Assembly: GCF_018130695.1 (NCBI RefSeq)
Contig: NZ_JAFCJX010000002.1
Location: 186,001-250,000, forward strand
Origin: Bradyrhizobium jicamae
GTDB lineage: Bacteria > Pseudomonadota > Alphaproteobacteria > Rhizobiales > Xanthobacteraceae
Reading direction: 5' to 3'
DNA length: 64,000 nt
Of this stretch, positions 7,846 to 15,986 are shown one piece after another; the first letter of the stretch is position 1, and each line of letters opens with the position of its first letter. The translations under genes and the position numbers were made by a program. The notes under the pieces are model-generated. The model was not told where the DNA came from. It was given only the letters and a program-made list of their open reading frames with translations, and did not search any database.

Positions 7846-9171
7846 ATGACTGACACAACCATCGCGCGGGTGCATGGGCGTCGCGTCTGGGATTCCCGGG
7901 GGCGGCCGACGGTCGAGGTCGAGGTGACGCTCGCTTGCGGAGCAACCGGACGTGCCACTGCGCCGGCCGGCGCCTCGACCGGCAGCGGCGAAGCGCTCGA
8001 ACTGCGCGACGGTGGACCGGCGTTCGGCGGTCTCGGCGTGAACAAGGCGCTGGCGTCGATCAATGGCGAGATCGCCAAGGCGTTGGCCGATCAGGATGCA
8101 TGCGATCAACTCGGGCTTGATGAGAAGCTGGTCGCGCTTGACGGCACGCCGAACCGAAGCCGGCTCGGCGGGAACGCGATCGTCGCGACCTCGATGGCCC
8201 TGCTGCACGCGGCGGCCGCGGCGAGCCGGCAGCCGGTTTGGCGCTACCTCGCCAAAGGTGGAGCGGTCCGTCTGCCGCTGCCCGAGATTCAGATCTTTGG
8301 CGGCGGCGCACACGCGGCGCGGCGCGTCGACGTGCAGGATTTCATGATCATGTGCCCCGCGGCCTGCAGCTTCAGCGAAGCGCTCGAATGGACCGCGGAA
8401 GTCTACCGGGCGGCCGGTGTGCTGATGAAGAAGACCGGCAAGCTGCAGGGCGTCGCCGACGAGGGCGGCTACTGGCCGGCTTTTACCAGCAATGAAGAAG
8501 CACTCGATACCCTGATGCGGGCCATCCAGGATGCAGGACTGCGGCCGGGAGCCGAGGTCGGGATCTCGCTGGATATCGCCGCATCCGAGTTCGGCGAGGG
8601 CGGATACTACGTCCTGGCCCTCGACGGCCGACGTCTCGACACCGGCGCATTGATTGACATGCTGGGCGGGTGGCTCGATGCCTATCCGATCCTGTCGATC
8701 GAGGACCCGGTGGCTGAGGACGATCCGCAAGGCTTTCGCGCCTTCACCGGTCAATACGGGGCGCGGTGCCAAATCATCGGCGACGACTTCCTCGTCACCA
8801 ATGCTGGGCGCGTCGCGGCAGCGGCGGCCGAAGCCAGCACCAATGCGGTTTTGATCAAGCCGAATCAGGCCGGTACGATCAGCGAAACGCATGCGGCGCT
8901 GCTTGCGGGCAGGAAAGCCGGCTTCGGCACCATCGTCTCCGCGCGGTCGGGCGAGACGGAAGACGTCACAATCGCACACCTTTCCGTGGGGTGGGATGCG
9001 GGTCAGCTCAAAGTGGGTTCATTCTCCCGCTCCGAGCGCATGGCCAAGTGGAACGAGGTCCTGCGAATTGAGGAGCAGCTTGGGACGGAGGCGAAGTTCA
9101 GCGGCTGGTCTGCATTGCCGTTTCGGGGTTCTCCTTTGCTCGAATCCGGCGATCGAACATTTGGGAACTGA
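7846..9171 (+). CDS. divergent enolase paralogue
   Basis: 441 residues, colinear with enolase: GASTGSGEALELRDG loop, VADEGG (E206), ISLDIAASEF and SIEDP and IGDD (three metal acidic ligands), VLIKPNQ (K338), ARSGETED and LKVGSFSRSER. Several usual active-site residues differ. The QEFMI glutamate (yeast Glu168) is QDFMI here (D165), the SHRSG histidine (yeast His373) is Ala366, and the GGEHADNN loop reads GGAHAARR. It is therefore probably not the housekeeping enolase but a paralogue with altered substrate. It lies in the LacI-controlled cluster with a kinase and a 2-hydroxyacid dehydrogenase. Enolase identity is sure; the reaction is inference. Confidence 0.9.
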   Translation: MTDTTIARVHGRRVWDSRGRPTVEVEVTLACGATGRATAPAGASTGSGEALELRDGGPAFGGLGVNKALASINGEIAKALADQDACDQLGLDEKLVALDGTPNRSRLGGNAIVATSMALLHAAAAASRQPVWRYLAKGGAVRLPLPEIQIFGGGAHAARRVDVQDFMIMCPAACSFSEALEWTAEVYRAAGVLMKKTGKLQGVADEGGYWPAFTSNEEALDTLMRAIQDAGLRPGAEVGISLDIAASEFGEGGYYVLALDGRRLDTGALIDMLGGWLDAYPILSIEDPVAEDDPQGFRAFTGQYGARCQIIGDDFLVTNAGRVAAAAAEASTNAVLIKPNQAGTISETHAALLAGRKAGFGTIVSARSGETEDVTIAHLSVGWDAGQLKVGSFSRSERMAKWNEVLRIEEQLGTEAKFSGWSALPFRGSPLLESGDRTFGN

Positions 9172-9258
9172 AACCTGTCCGTTTGGTGTCTGAGCCGGAT
9201 CGTCGCCTGATGCCGCCTTTTGGGCGGCCAGGATATTTCGACCTGTTCGCGAGGCGTT

Positions 9259-10221
9259 TCACGACAGCGGAAGCTCCCAATACGGCGGCTTCCCGAAGGC
9301 GTTCCGAAAGTGGCTGACGAAGCTGCGCACCTGGCGAGATTGCGATAGTTGCGGAGCCCAGACGAAACTGATGTCGCGCGGCTCCAAATCGCTGTCGATG
9401 CGCCAATTTGGCAGAAGCGGCACCAACTGCCTGCCAGCCAGGAATTCATTGACGGTCCAGTTCGCAATCAGGGCTACGCCCATGCCGCGAACTGCGGCAT
9501 CAACAAGAACGTCGGAATAGTTGGACGCCAGCGGTCCTGACACCTTTTTCGCAACGTAGCTTTTTCCCGACCAGCAGTGCCAGATGCCCGTGGGGGCGAG
9601 CCGCGTGTGAACCAGGCACTGATGATTTGAAAGGTCCTCGGGATGCCTGATCGCGCTCTTGGTGGCGAGATAGGCCGGCGAAGCGCACAGGACGCGACGC
9701 TGTTTCGCGATCCGTGCCGCAACGAGCCACTGATCCGGAAGGTGGCCTATCCTTATTGCCAAATCGACGTCTTCGCGAATGACGTCGACCCTCTCGTCGC
9801 TCAGGATGAGGCGGATATCGATTGAGGGGTTCTTCCGCCTGAACTCCTGCAGGTGCGGGAGAATATGCTTCCTCCCGAAATAAGGCGGCGTCGCCACGCG
9901 CAACAATCGCGGAGCGCCGCTGGCAGATCTGATTTGATCCATCAGGATATCTGCCGCCCGGAGCACGTCTTGTCCGGATTCGATCAGAATTCTTCCGACG
10001 TCGCTGGGCGCGATCGTGCGTGTCGTTCGCTTGAAAAGGCTCACCTCCAGGGTCGCTTCCAACGCAACGAGCTGGCGCGATAACGCCGATTGCGAAAGAC
10101 CCAACGCGGCTGCCGCATCGGTTATCGAGCCGTGCTTGTGTATGGCGAGAACCAGTTCGATGCAGGCAAGAAGCTCGGACTTCTGTCGGTAGGCTTCGGC
10201 GGCAGTGGAGTGCTTCCTCAT
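9259..10221 (-). CDS. LysR-family transcriptional regulator
   Basis: 320 residues. N-terminal helix-turn-helix (AAAALGLSQSALSRQLVALEATLEVSLFKRTTR, residues ~35-70) and a LysR substrate-binding domain (VDLAIRIGHLPD, RVLCASPAYL). It is convergent with the enolase-like gene and divergent from the extradiol dioxygenase gene, so it may control the latter through the 450-bp shared region. An ATGC-N7-GCAT element at 10282-10296 there resembles a LysR T-N11-A box. Confidence 0.92.
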   Translation of the reverse strand: MRKHSTAAEAYRQKSELLACIELVLAIHKHGSITDAAAALGLSQSALSRQLVALEATLEVSLFKRTTRTIAPSDVGRILIESGQDVLRAADILMDQIRSASGAPRLLRVATPPYFGRKHILPHLQEFRRKNPSIDIRLILSDERVDVIREDVDLAIRIGHLPDQWLVAARIAKQRRVLCASPAYLATKSAIRHPEDLSNHQCLVHTRLAPTGIWHCWSGKSYVAKKVSGPLASNYSDVLVDAAVRGMGVALIANWTVNEFLAGRQLVPLLPNWRIDSDLEPRDISFVWAPQLSQSRQVRSFVSHFRNAFGKPPYWELPLS

Positions 10222-10474
10222 CGGGTCCGCTCCCTATGGGCAAAACGCTGTCCAGCGCGCTCCGCGATCACCCTCCCATTAATGCAGGATACGCATAAAT
10301 GTAAATCGTCCTTGCGAGTGGAATCGTGCCCCGGTTTCCGGCAGTCTCATCATTCGTCCACCGAAGAACCAGAACGCGCTGGAGCAAGTGCGCAAGAGAG
10401 ATGCGGTACGGGAGAAGCCGTTTGAACGGAATTCCAGGCCACGATCCGGCCGCTGCGATCGAGGCACCGGAAGC

Positions 10475-10486
10475 GCAAACGTTTGC
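10475..10486. promoter_or_regulatory. LacI-type operator GCAAACGTTTGC (site 3)
   Basis: Perfect 12-bp palindrome sharing the core AACGTT and outer GC...GC with sites 1, 2 and 4. It lies about 155 bp upstream of site 4, a spacing compatible with a looping auxiliary operator. Confidence 0.6.
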
Positions 10487-10599
10487 ACTAATCTGCCTTG
10501 CGTTCGCTTTGCCATGGTTCTCCGCTGAGGCGCTCGCTGAGCTGTTGATAAAAGCGTCTCGAGGCCCATGAGGGTTTGAAAATTCCTCGACAGCGTCTG

Positions 10600-10641
10600 T
10601 TGACAATCCGCGAACTTCTGAGCCAATATGCTAACGTTAGC
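10600..10641 (+). promoter_or_regulatory. promoter (TTGACA-N18-CAATAT) with abutting LacI-type operator GCTAACGTTAGC (site 4)
   Basis: TTGACA at 10600-10605, CAATAT at 10624-10629 and the perfect palindrome at 10630-10641, identical to site 1. The operator covers the probable transcription start. This layout rules out the in-frame ATG at 10628 as the translation start of the following gene. Confidence 0.7.
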
Positions 10642-10672
10642 ACAAAATTTGATGGGAAGGTCCAAGGTCTTC

Positions 10673-11677
10673 ATGCTTCCGTCCGTAAACCTGCGTCCGC
10701 CGTTCAATGTCACGCGCGCCAGCCACGTGGTCCTGCACGTGGCCGACCTCGCGAGGAGCAGGGATTTCTACGTCAAGATCGCCGGGCTCGTCGTCTCCGA
10801 TGAAGACGACGGCGTCTGCTATCTGCGCGGTCTTGCGGAAGCCTGTCACCACAGCCTCGTGCTGGTTCGGTCAGGCAAGGGCGCGACCTGCAAGCGGATT
10901 GGAATGCGCGTGTTCTTCGACGAGGAGCTGGAGCTTGCCTATCAATTCTTCAGAGCGCGCCAGCTCCCGGTCGAATGGGCCGAGGTACCGCACCAGGGGC
11001 GGACGTTGCATGTCGAGGATCCTGCCGGGACCAAGATCGAGCTCTGCGCGCGCATGGAAACGCGCCCGCGGCTGCATCTGAAGCGCGAGATCTTCGCGGG
11101 CGCCCAGGCGCAGTCCCTGGATCACTACCAGCTGCTCGCGCCCGACGCGTTCGCGCTGTGCGGCTTCTATGGCGAGCTCGGCTTCCGGGCCTCGGAATAT
11201 CTCGCGCATGGCGACAAGCTGCTCGGCTCGTTCATGTACCGCAAGGGCACTGTGCTCGACCTCGCTGTTGTCGAAGGGCAGGGCCCGCGGCTGCACCACT
11301 TTGCGTATCTGGTGCCGGGAGCCGATCACATCTTTGCGGCGTGCGATCTCGCCGGAAACTACGGTCTTGCTGATTGCGTCGAGCGTGGGCCCGGCCGCCA
11401 CGGACCGGGCGGCGTGCTGTTCGTCTATCTGCGCGATCCGGATGGGCATCGGATCGAGCTGTTCACCGACCACTATCGGACCATCGACATCGAGATCGAA
11501 CCGGTGCGCTGGGAGGCGGCATCGCTCAGCACCCGCGCGCACTGGGGATTGCCGGCACCCGCACGATGGTACTTCGAGGCGACCAACTTCGAAGGCGTGC
11601 CGGTCGTCGATCCCGCCGTACGACCAAGCCCGGAAACACTCGAGAGCTATGCTCAAAAGCTCTCGTCACAAAATTGA
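10673..11677 (+). CDS. extradiol (catechol 2,3-dioxygenase-type) VOC-family dioxygenase
   Basis: About 334 residues with two vicinal-oxygen-chelate modules. The C-terminal module keeps the Fe(II) triad of type I extradiol dioxygenases: His in LDHYQLL, His in LHHFAYLV and Glu in HRIELFTDHY. These enzymes open a catechol ring next to the hydroxyls; the length and motifs are closest in style to homoprotocatechuate 2,3-dioxygenases. Start at 10673 chosen because AAGG lies just upstream and the earlier ATG overlaps the promoter. It leads the operon with the CMD-like protein, binding protein and dehydrogenase that follow. Confidence 0.88.
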   Translation: MLPSVNLRPPFNVTRASHVVLHVADLARSRDFYVKIAGLVVSDEDDGVCYLRGLAEACHHSLVLVRSGKGATCKRIGMRVFFDEELELAYQFFRARQLPVEWAEVPHQGRTLHVEDPAGTKIELCARMETRPRLHLKREIFAGAQAQSLDHYQLLAPDAFALCGFYGELGFRASEYLAHGDKLLGSFMYRKGTVLDLAVVEGQGPRLHHFAYLVPGADHIFAACDLAGNYGLADCVERGPGRHGPGGVLFVYLRDPDGHRIELFTDHYRTIDIEIEPVRWEAASLSTRAHWGLPAPARWYFEATNFEGVPVVDPAVRPSPETLESYAQKLSSQN

Positions 11678-11699
11678 ATGCGACAAGGAAAATAGCGCG

Positions 11700-12233
11700 A
11701 TGGCAAGGGTCAAATATCTTCAGGCGGCCGATCTCGGCGAAGAAGGCAAGCCGCTGTGGGAGCGTCTCCAACGCGAGCGCAAGGTGCCGACGGCGAACAT
11801 CTTCACGGCGCTGGCGCATGCGCCTCAAATTCTCGATCAGTTCCTGTCCTATGCCAATGCGATGCGAGGGGCGAAGCTCAGCCCGAAATTGCGCGAGATG
11901 GCGATCCTGACCGTCGGGCACTGCACGGCCTCCGAATACGAGATCGCCCATCACCAATCGCACGGGTTGAAGGCGGGGATCAGCCCGGAGCACCTCAAAC
12001 AGATCGACAAATTCGACACCTCGCCGCTGTTCAGCACCGAGGAACGCGCGGTCATGGAGTTCGCCAGGGAATCCACCCTGCGCGTCGATGTGAGCGATGC
12101 CACCTGGAATCGCCTGACGGCCTTTCTGAGCGAGCGCGAGCTCGTCGAATTGGTGCTGACGGTCGCCTGGTACAACTCCGGGGTCCGCATCATGGGGGCG
12201 CTCGCGATCGAGCTGGAAGAGGGCTACCGCTGA
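11700..12233 (+). CDS. carboxymuconolactone decarboxylase-family protein
   Basis: 177 residues, all-helical CMD/AhpD-type domain. Seen: LSPKLREMAILTVGHCTASEYEIAHHQSHG, where the second cysteine of the AhpD CxxC is absent, so a peroxidase role is unlikely. Family members act as gamma-carboxymuconolactone decarboxylases or are of unknown function. It sits 22 bases after the extradiol dioxygenase. Because extradiol cleavage does not yield carboxymuconolactone, its role here is unclear. Confidence 0.8.
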   Translation: MARVKYLQAADLGEEGKPLWERLQRERKVPTANIFTALAHAPQILDQFLSYANAMRGAKLSPKLREMAILTVGHCTASEYEIAHHQSHGLKAGISPEHLKQIDKFDTSPLFSTEERAVMEFARESTLRVDVSDATWNRLTAFLSERELVELVLTVAWYNSGVRIMGALAIELEEGYR

Positions 12234-12300
12234 GCGGACGTACGAGAGCCGCCGTGTCCGGCGGGAACATCAAAACAAAGACTGGAGGGAGGGGACCCCA

Positions 12301-13518
12301 ATGACATATTCGCCGATGCGACTTCGACGCAGAACATTCCTGGCTGGCGCGGGCTCACTCGCGATGTCGCTCGCCCTGCCGGCACTTGCCGACCAGGGCG
12401 CAGGCCCGATCAGGGTCGGGCAGACGCTTCCCCTGACCGGACCGCTCGCGTCGGTCGGCAGTATCCACAGGCTGGCCGTCGAGGTGTTCGTCGACACGAT
12501 CAACGAGCGGGGCGGGCTGTTGGGACGCAAGCTGGAGGTCGTCCTGCTCGACGACCAGTCGCAGCCGGCGAATGCGCGCACGCTGTATGAACGGCTGATC
12601 ACCGCCGACAAGGTCGATCTGCTGATGGGGCCATACGGCACGAGCGCGATCATTGCGGCGATGGGCGTCGCGCAGCGGTTCGGAAAGCTGCTGATCCAGA
12701 GCAGCCTCGGAGATCCGAAGCTCGCACCCTACGAGATGCAGTTCCCCGTGCTTCCGTTGGGGCCCGATCCTTTCCGTGCCGATACCGAAGTCGTGCTCGA
12801 CGCCTACGCGGCGACGCGCGAGCCGCCGAAGACGATCGCTTTCGTCACCAGCAAGTTTCCTTCCGCGCTGGAGCTTGCGAAAGGAGGCCAGGAAGTCGCG
12901 CTCAAGCGCGACATGAAGGTCCAGATGTTCCTCGAATACGAATTCGGCACCCGCGACTTCGGCGGAATCGCGGCGCGCATCAAGGATGCCAATCCCGACC
13001 TGCTATGGTCCGGCGCGATCGGACTGGAAGCGACCCAGTTGCTCGATGCGATGGCCCGCATCGACTACAAGCCGCGGCGTCAGTTCTATCTGTTTCCCGC
13101 GCCGGGACCGACCGTCGTCAACCCGAATGCGAACGGTCTCACGAGCCTGACCTGGTTCGAGGACCATGAGCCCTTCACGAAGAACGGCGGCGCGGCGAAG
13201 TTCGTTGCGCTCTACACGGAGCGCGCGAAGGCCTCCGGCCTGCCCTGGCCGCGCGCGGAGTCGCAGGCTGCGGCCGAGTTCGCCGCCTGGCAGATCCTGG
13301 AGGCCGCCGCGACCGCGGTCGGGCAGGTCAACGACAAGGCCATGGCCGCCTGGCTGAAGACCAATTCGGTCAACACGGTTCTCGGCGTCCGGAGCTTCGA
13401 GGGCCAGTTCAACACCGGTCCGGCGAGCACCAAGCTCAGGCAGGTCCAGGACGGCAAGTGGGTCACCGTCTGGCCTGCCGGCTTCCGGCCGCCCGAAGCC
13501 GACATGATTGCTCCGTGA
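12301..13518 (+). CDS. Liv-type ABC transporter substrate-binding protein, Tat-exported
   Basis: 405 residues. A twin-arginine signal (RRRTFLAGAGSLAMSLALPALA) is followed by a periplasmic binding fold of the branched-chain amino-acid class: RVGQTLPLTGPLASVG, FVDTINERGGLLGRKLEVVLLDDQ, LLMGPYGTS. A strong GGAGG ribosome site precedes the ATG. It is the likely receptor for the permease/ATPase set at 3.9-7.2 kb, which lacks its own binding protein; both are probably controlled by the same LacI-type operators. Tat export of a Liv-type receptor is less common than Sec export. Confidence 0.9.
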   Translation: MTYSPMRLRRRTFLAGAGSLAMSLALPALADQGAGPIRVGQTLPLTGPLASVGSIHRLAVEVFVDTINERGGLLGRKLEVVLLDDQSQPANARTLYERLITADKVDLLMGPYGTSAIIAAMGVAQRFGKLLIQSSLGDPKLAPYEMQFPVLPLGPDPFRADTEVVLDAYAATREPPKTIAFVTSKFPSALELAKGGQEVALKRDMKVQMFLEYEFGTRDFGGIAARIKDANPDLLWSGAIGLEATQLLDAMARIDYKPRRQFYLFPAPGPTVVNPNANGLTSLTWFEDHEPFTKNGGAAKFVALYTERAKASGLPWPRAESQAAAEFAAWQILEAAATAVGQVNDKAMAAWLKTNSVNTVLGVRSFEGQFNTGPASTKLRQVQDGKWVTVWPAGFRPPEADMIAP

Positions 13519-13538
13519 CAACGGGCACCACCGAAACC

Positions 13539-13550
13539 GCTAACGTATAA
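13539..13550 (+). promoter_or_regulatory. possible LacI-type half-site GCTAACG
   Basis: GCTAACGTATAA shares the left half of the 12-bp palindrome but loses dyad symmetry. It sits just before the alcohol dehydrogenase gene. It could be a weak site or chance. Confidence 0.25.
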
Positions 13551-13562
13551 GGAAGCTCTCTC

Positions 13563-14672
13563 ATGGAACGGACGATGGTCGCAGCGAGGCTGCACGCGCT
13601 TGGGCAACCGATGTCGCTTGACACGATCCCGGTGCCGAAGCCCCGGCCAACCGACGTGCTGGCGCGCGTCAAGGCATGCGGCATCGTCCCCAACATGGCG
13701 AACGTCATCAACAATTGGCCGACCTGGTTTCCGCATCAGCCGCTGCCAAAATTTCCGGCCGTATTCGGGCTGGATCCGGCTGGCGTCGTCGAGGAAGTCG
13801 GTGAGGCCGTCATCAACGTCAAGGCCGGCGACCGCGTTTATGTGAGCCCGCTGCGCTCCTGCGGATCCTGCAAAGCCTGCCGCGCCGGCCAGCGCAGCCA
13901 TTGTCGCTATTTCACGCTGAACGGATATTTCAGCACGAGCAGGGACGGCCAGCGCATCTTCGATCTGTATCCGTACGGCGGCTTCAGCGAATACATGACC
14001 GCCCCCGAATACGCGATCGTCAACCTCCCGGACAACCTGAGCTTCGAGCAGGCGGGACGGTTCGGCTATCTCGGCACGTCCTACGGCGCGCTGAAGAATG
14101 CCGGAGCAGGTCCGGGCCAGGTCGCGCTGATCGACGGCATCACCGGAACGCTGGGCGTCGCGGCCACTGTGCTCGGCCTCGCCATGGGCGTATCGCGAAT
14201 TCTCGGCACCGGCCGCGACGAGCAGCTGCTGAGCCGCGTCAAGGCGATCGCGCCCGGCCGCATCGAGGTGATGTCGCTCGGCAGCGGCTCCAGCGGCGAG
14301 TGGGCCAAGGCATTGACCGGCGGCGAGGGCGTCGATTTCGTCATCAGCGCGCTCGGCGCCAAGGCGCCTGCGGCCACCATGGTCGACTCGATGAAGGGAG
14401 TCCGTCGCGGCGGCAAGGTCGTCAACGTGGGCGGCGTGGCTGAAGACCTCCCGATCGATGTCAAGTGGCTGATGGACGAGCAGGTCCAACTGATCGGCTC
14501 GAACTGGTTCACGACCGCGCAGGGGCAGGAGATGGCGGAGATGGTGCGCTCTGGGACCATCGATCTGTCCTATCTCGAGCACCGGCGCTTTCCGCTCGCG
14601 CGCGTCAACGAAGCGATCTCGGGCTTGAAGGACCGCGACGGCGGATTCAGCAACTACGTCGTCATTCCATGA
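13563..14672 (+). CDS. zinc-type (MDR) alcohol dehydrogenase
   Basis: 369 residues, medium-chain dehydrogenase fold. The structural zinc cysteines are intact (C100, C103, C106, C114 in CGSCKACRAGQRSHC) and the nucleotide-binding core contains IDGITGTLGVAATVLG. The catalytic-zinc site looks altered: the usual GHE motif reads GLDPAG near residue 69, so the His and Glu are missing, although the Cys of ACGIV near residue 40 remains. It may have an unusual metal site or act as a reductase. It follows the binding-protein gene by 44 bases. Confidence 0.85.
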   Translation: MERTMVAARLHALGQPMSLDTIPVPKPRPTDVLARVKACGIVPNMANVINNWPTWFPHQPLPKFPAVFGLDPAGVVEEVGEAVINVKAGDRVYVSPLRSCGSCKACRAGQRSHCRYFTLNGYFSTSRDGQRIFDLYPYGGFSEYMTAPEYAIVNLPDNLSFEQAGRFGYLGTSYGALKNAGAGPGQVALIDGITGTLGVAATVLGLAMGVSRILGTGRDEQLLSRVKAIAPGRIEVMSLGSGSSGEWAKALTGGEGVDFVISALGAKAPAATMVDSMKGVRRGGKVVNVGGVAEDLPIDVKWLMDEQVQLIGSNWFTTAQGQEMAEMVRSGTIDLSYLEHRRFPLARVNEAISGLKDRDGGFSNYVVIP

Positions 14673-14819
14673 AACGACATGCCGTGGGCCGGGTGACCCG
14701 CGGCGTGCCCCTTGACTGTCTGCAGATGCGGCGCGGAGCGCCGTGGATGGGAGGGTGCCGTGCAAAGCATGAGGGCAGGTTCGGCAAGAATTGAAGCGGC
14801 GCGACCAAGGCGGGATTCC

Positions 14820-15929
14820 ATGATCTGGATGCGGTGGCCCCAACACGAGTTGTACAGCCTTCAGTTCATGCGCATCCTTCAATTTGCCGAGTCCGGGGCC
14901 AGCACCGTCCGCGAATGCTACCTGGCCGCGGAGCAAATCCGGCCGGGCGACAGCGATAGCTGGTACTGCGCGTGGAAGCGGTTCGCGGACGACAATCGCG
15001 CGAGCGCGCAGCGGATGATGGGCGAGGGACATGTCCGGCTCGCCCGGGACATGTTCCTCAGAGCGAGCGCGTATTATCGATCGGCGGAACTGTTTCTCGC
15101 GGACTACGATCAGCGGCGGCGGCGCGTCCTCGATGCCATGGAGGATTGCTCGCTGCAATACCTGCGCTGTCTCGACCCGGCGGCGGAGCGCGTCGACATC
15201 CGGCATGCCGATGAGTCGATTGCGGGCTATTTCATTCCCGGTGCGAACGGCGCACGCAAGCGGCCGGCGGTGATATGTGTCGACGGGGCGGGAGAGCCGA
15301 AGGACGGACATCTGTTCCGGATCGCGGCTCGCGCAATCAGCCGTGGCCTGTCGCTGCTCCTGATCGATCTGCCCTGGCCGATGGGCCAAGCCCCGCGTGG
15401 TTTCGACGCCGACAGGTACGGGGTCGAAACCGCGATCAGCACGTGCGTCGACTATCTCATGGCGCGCGCCGACGTCGATGAAAAGCGAATCGCAATCTAC
15501 GGCGATGGACTGGGTGCGTCATATGCAGCGCGCGCGGCAAGCCTCGATACGCGATTTGCGGCCGCAGTATGCGACGGCGGGCTGTTCGACAGCAGCTACG
15601 GTCATTCCGTGCTGGGGTCCTTTGCCGGGCAGCCGCTCGGCCGGACGCTCGACCGGGGAGTGCTCCACGGGATTGCGCGCAATATCGCCTGTCCGTTCCT
15701 GATCACGATCAACTGGGACTGCCTGCCCGATACCGACGCCGCGATGAAGTTGTTCGGCTATTGCCGGTCGTCGGGCATTTGCGCCGACCTGGAGCCCTCG
15801 TTGCTGAACGAGCAGCTTCCCGATCGACGGACCTGGATCGAGCCTGATCGGAACTTCATCCTCGACTGGATCACTTTGAAGTTGGCGGAGCGGCACCAGA
15901 GCGGAGCGGTACGGCATGCCGACATTTGA
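14820..15929 (+). CDS. alpha/beta-hydrolase fold protein with atypical nucleophile elbow
   Basis: About 369 residues. An N-terminal helical cap (FLRASAYYRSAELFLADYDQRRR) precedes an alpha/beta-hydrolase core, the architecture of the FrsA / 2,6-dihydroxypseudooxynicotine hydrolase group of esterases and C-C hydrolases. The nucleophile elbow expected as GxSxG reads YGDGLGAS near residue 228, so the serine position is Gly. Either the catalytic strategy differs or the protein is not a hydrolase. ATG at 14820 chosen because the upstream extension is not protein-like. It lies 150 bases after the alcohol dehydrogenase. Confidence 0.75.
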   Translation: MIWMRWPQHELYSLQFMRILQFAESGASTVRECYLAAEQIRPGDSDSWYCAWKRFADDNRASAQRMMGEGHVRLARDMFLRASAYYRSAELFLADYDQRRRRVLDAMEDCSLQYLRCLDPAAERVDIRHADESIAGYFIPGANGARKRPAVICVDGAGEPKDGHLFRIAARAISRGLSLLLIDLPWPMGQAPRGFDADRYGVETAISTCVDYLMARADVDEKRIAIYGDGLGASYAARAASLDTRFAAAVCDGGLFDSSYGHSVLGSFAGQPLGRTLDRGVLHGIARNIACPFLITINWDCLPDTDAAMKLFGYCRSSGICADLEPSLLNEQLPDRRTWIEPDRNFILDWITLKLAERHQSGAVRHADI

Positions 15930-15986
15930 CGAAAGGCTGTTCTCGGCAAAGTCGCGCGCACGCTATGCGTGGCGCTCGGCTGCGGT

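Larger units (their letters stand above)
10222..10672. other. intergenic control region between lysR and extradiol dioxygenase gene
   Basis: No convincing gene is seen in these 450 bases. The region holds an ATGC-N7-GCAT dyad (10282-10296) near the LysR start, a LacI-type palindrome (10475-10486), a TTGACA...CAATAT promoter (10600-10629) and a second LacI-type palindrome (10630-10641). The spaced pair of palindromes, about 155 bp apart, could support repression by looping. Confidence 0.6.

Noticed and set aside
13539..13550. Fifth full LacI-type operator
   Set aside because: Only the left half GCTAACG is present and symmetry is lost, so it is listed only as a weak half-site.
13212..15389. 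725-codon open frame on the minus strand
   Set aside because: Spans three recognised plus-strand genes; composition is that of a reverse-complement shadow of GC-rich genes.
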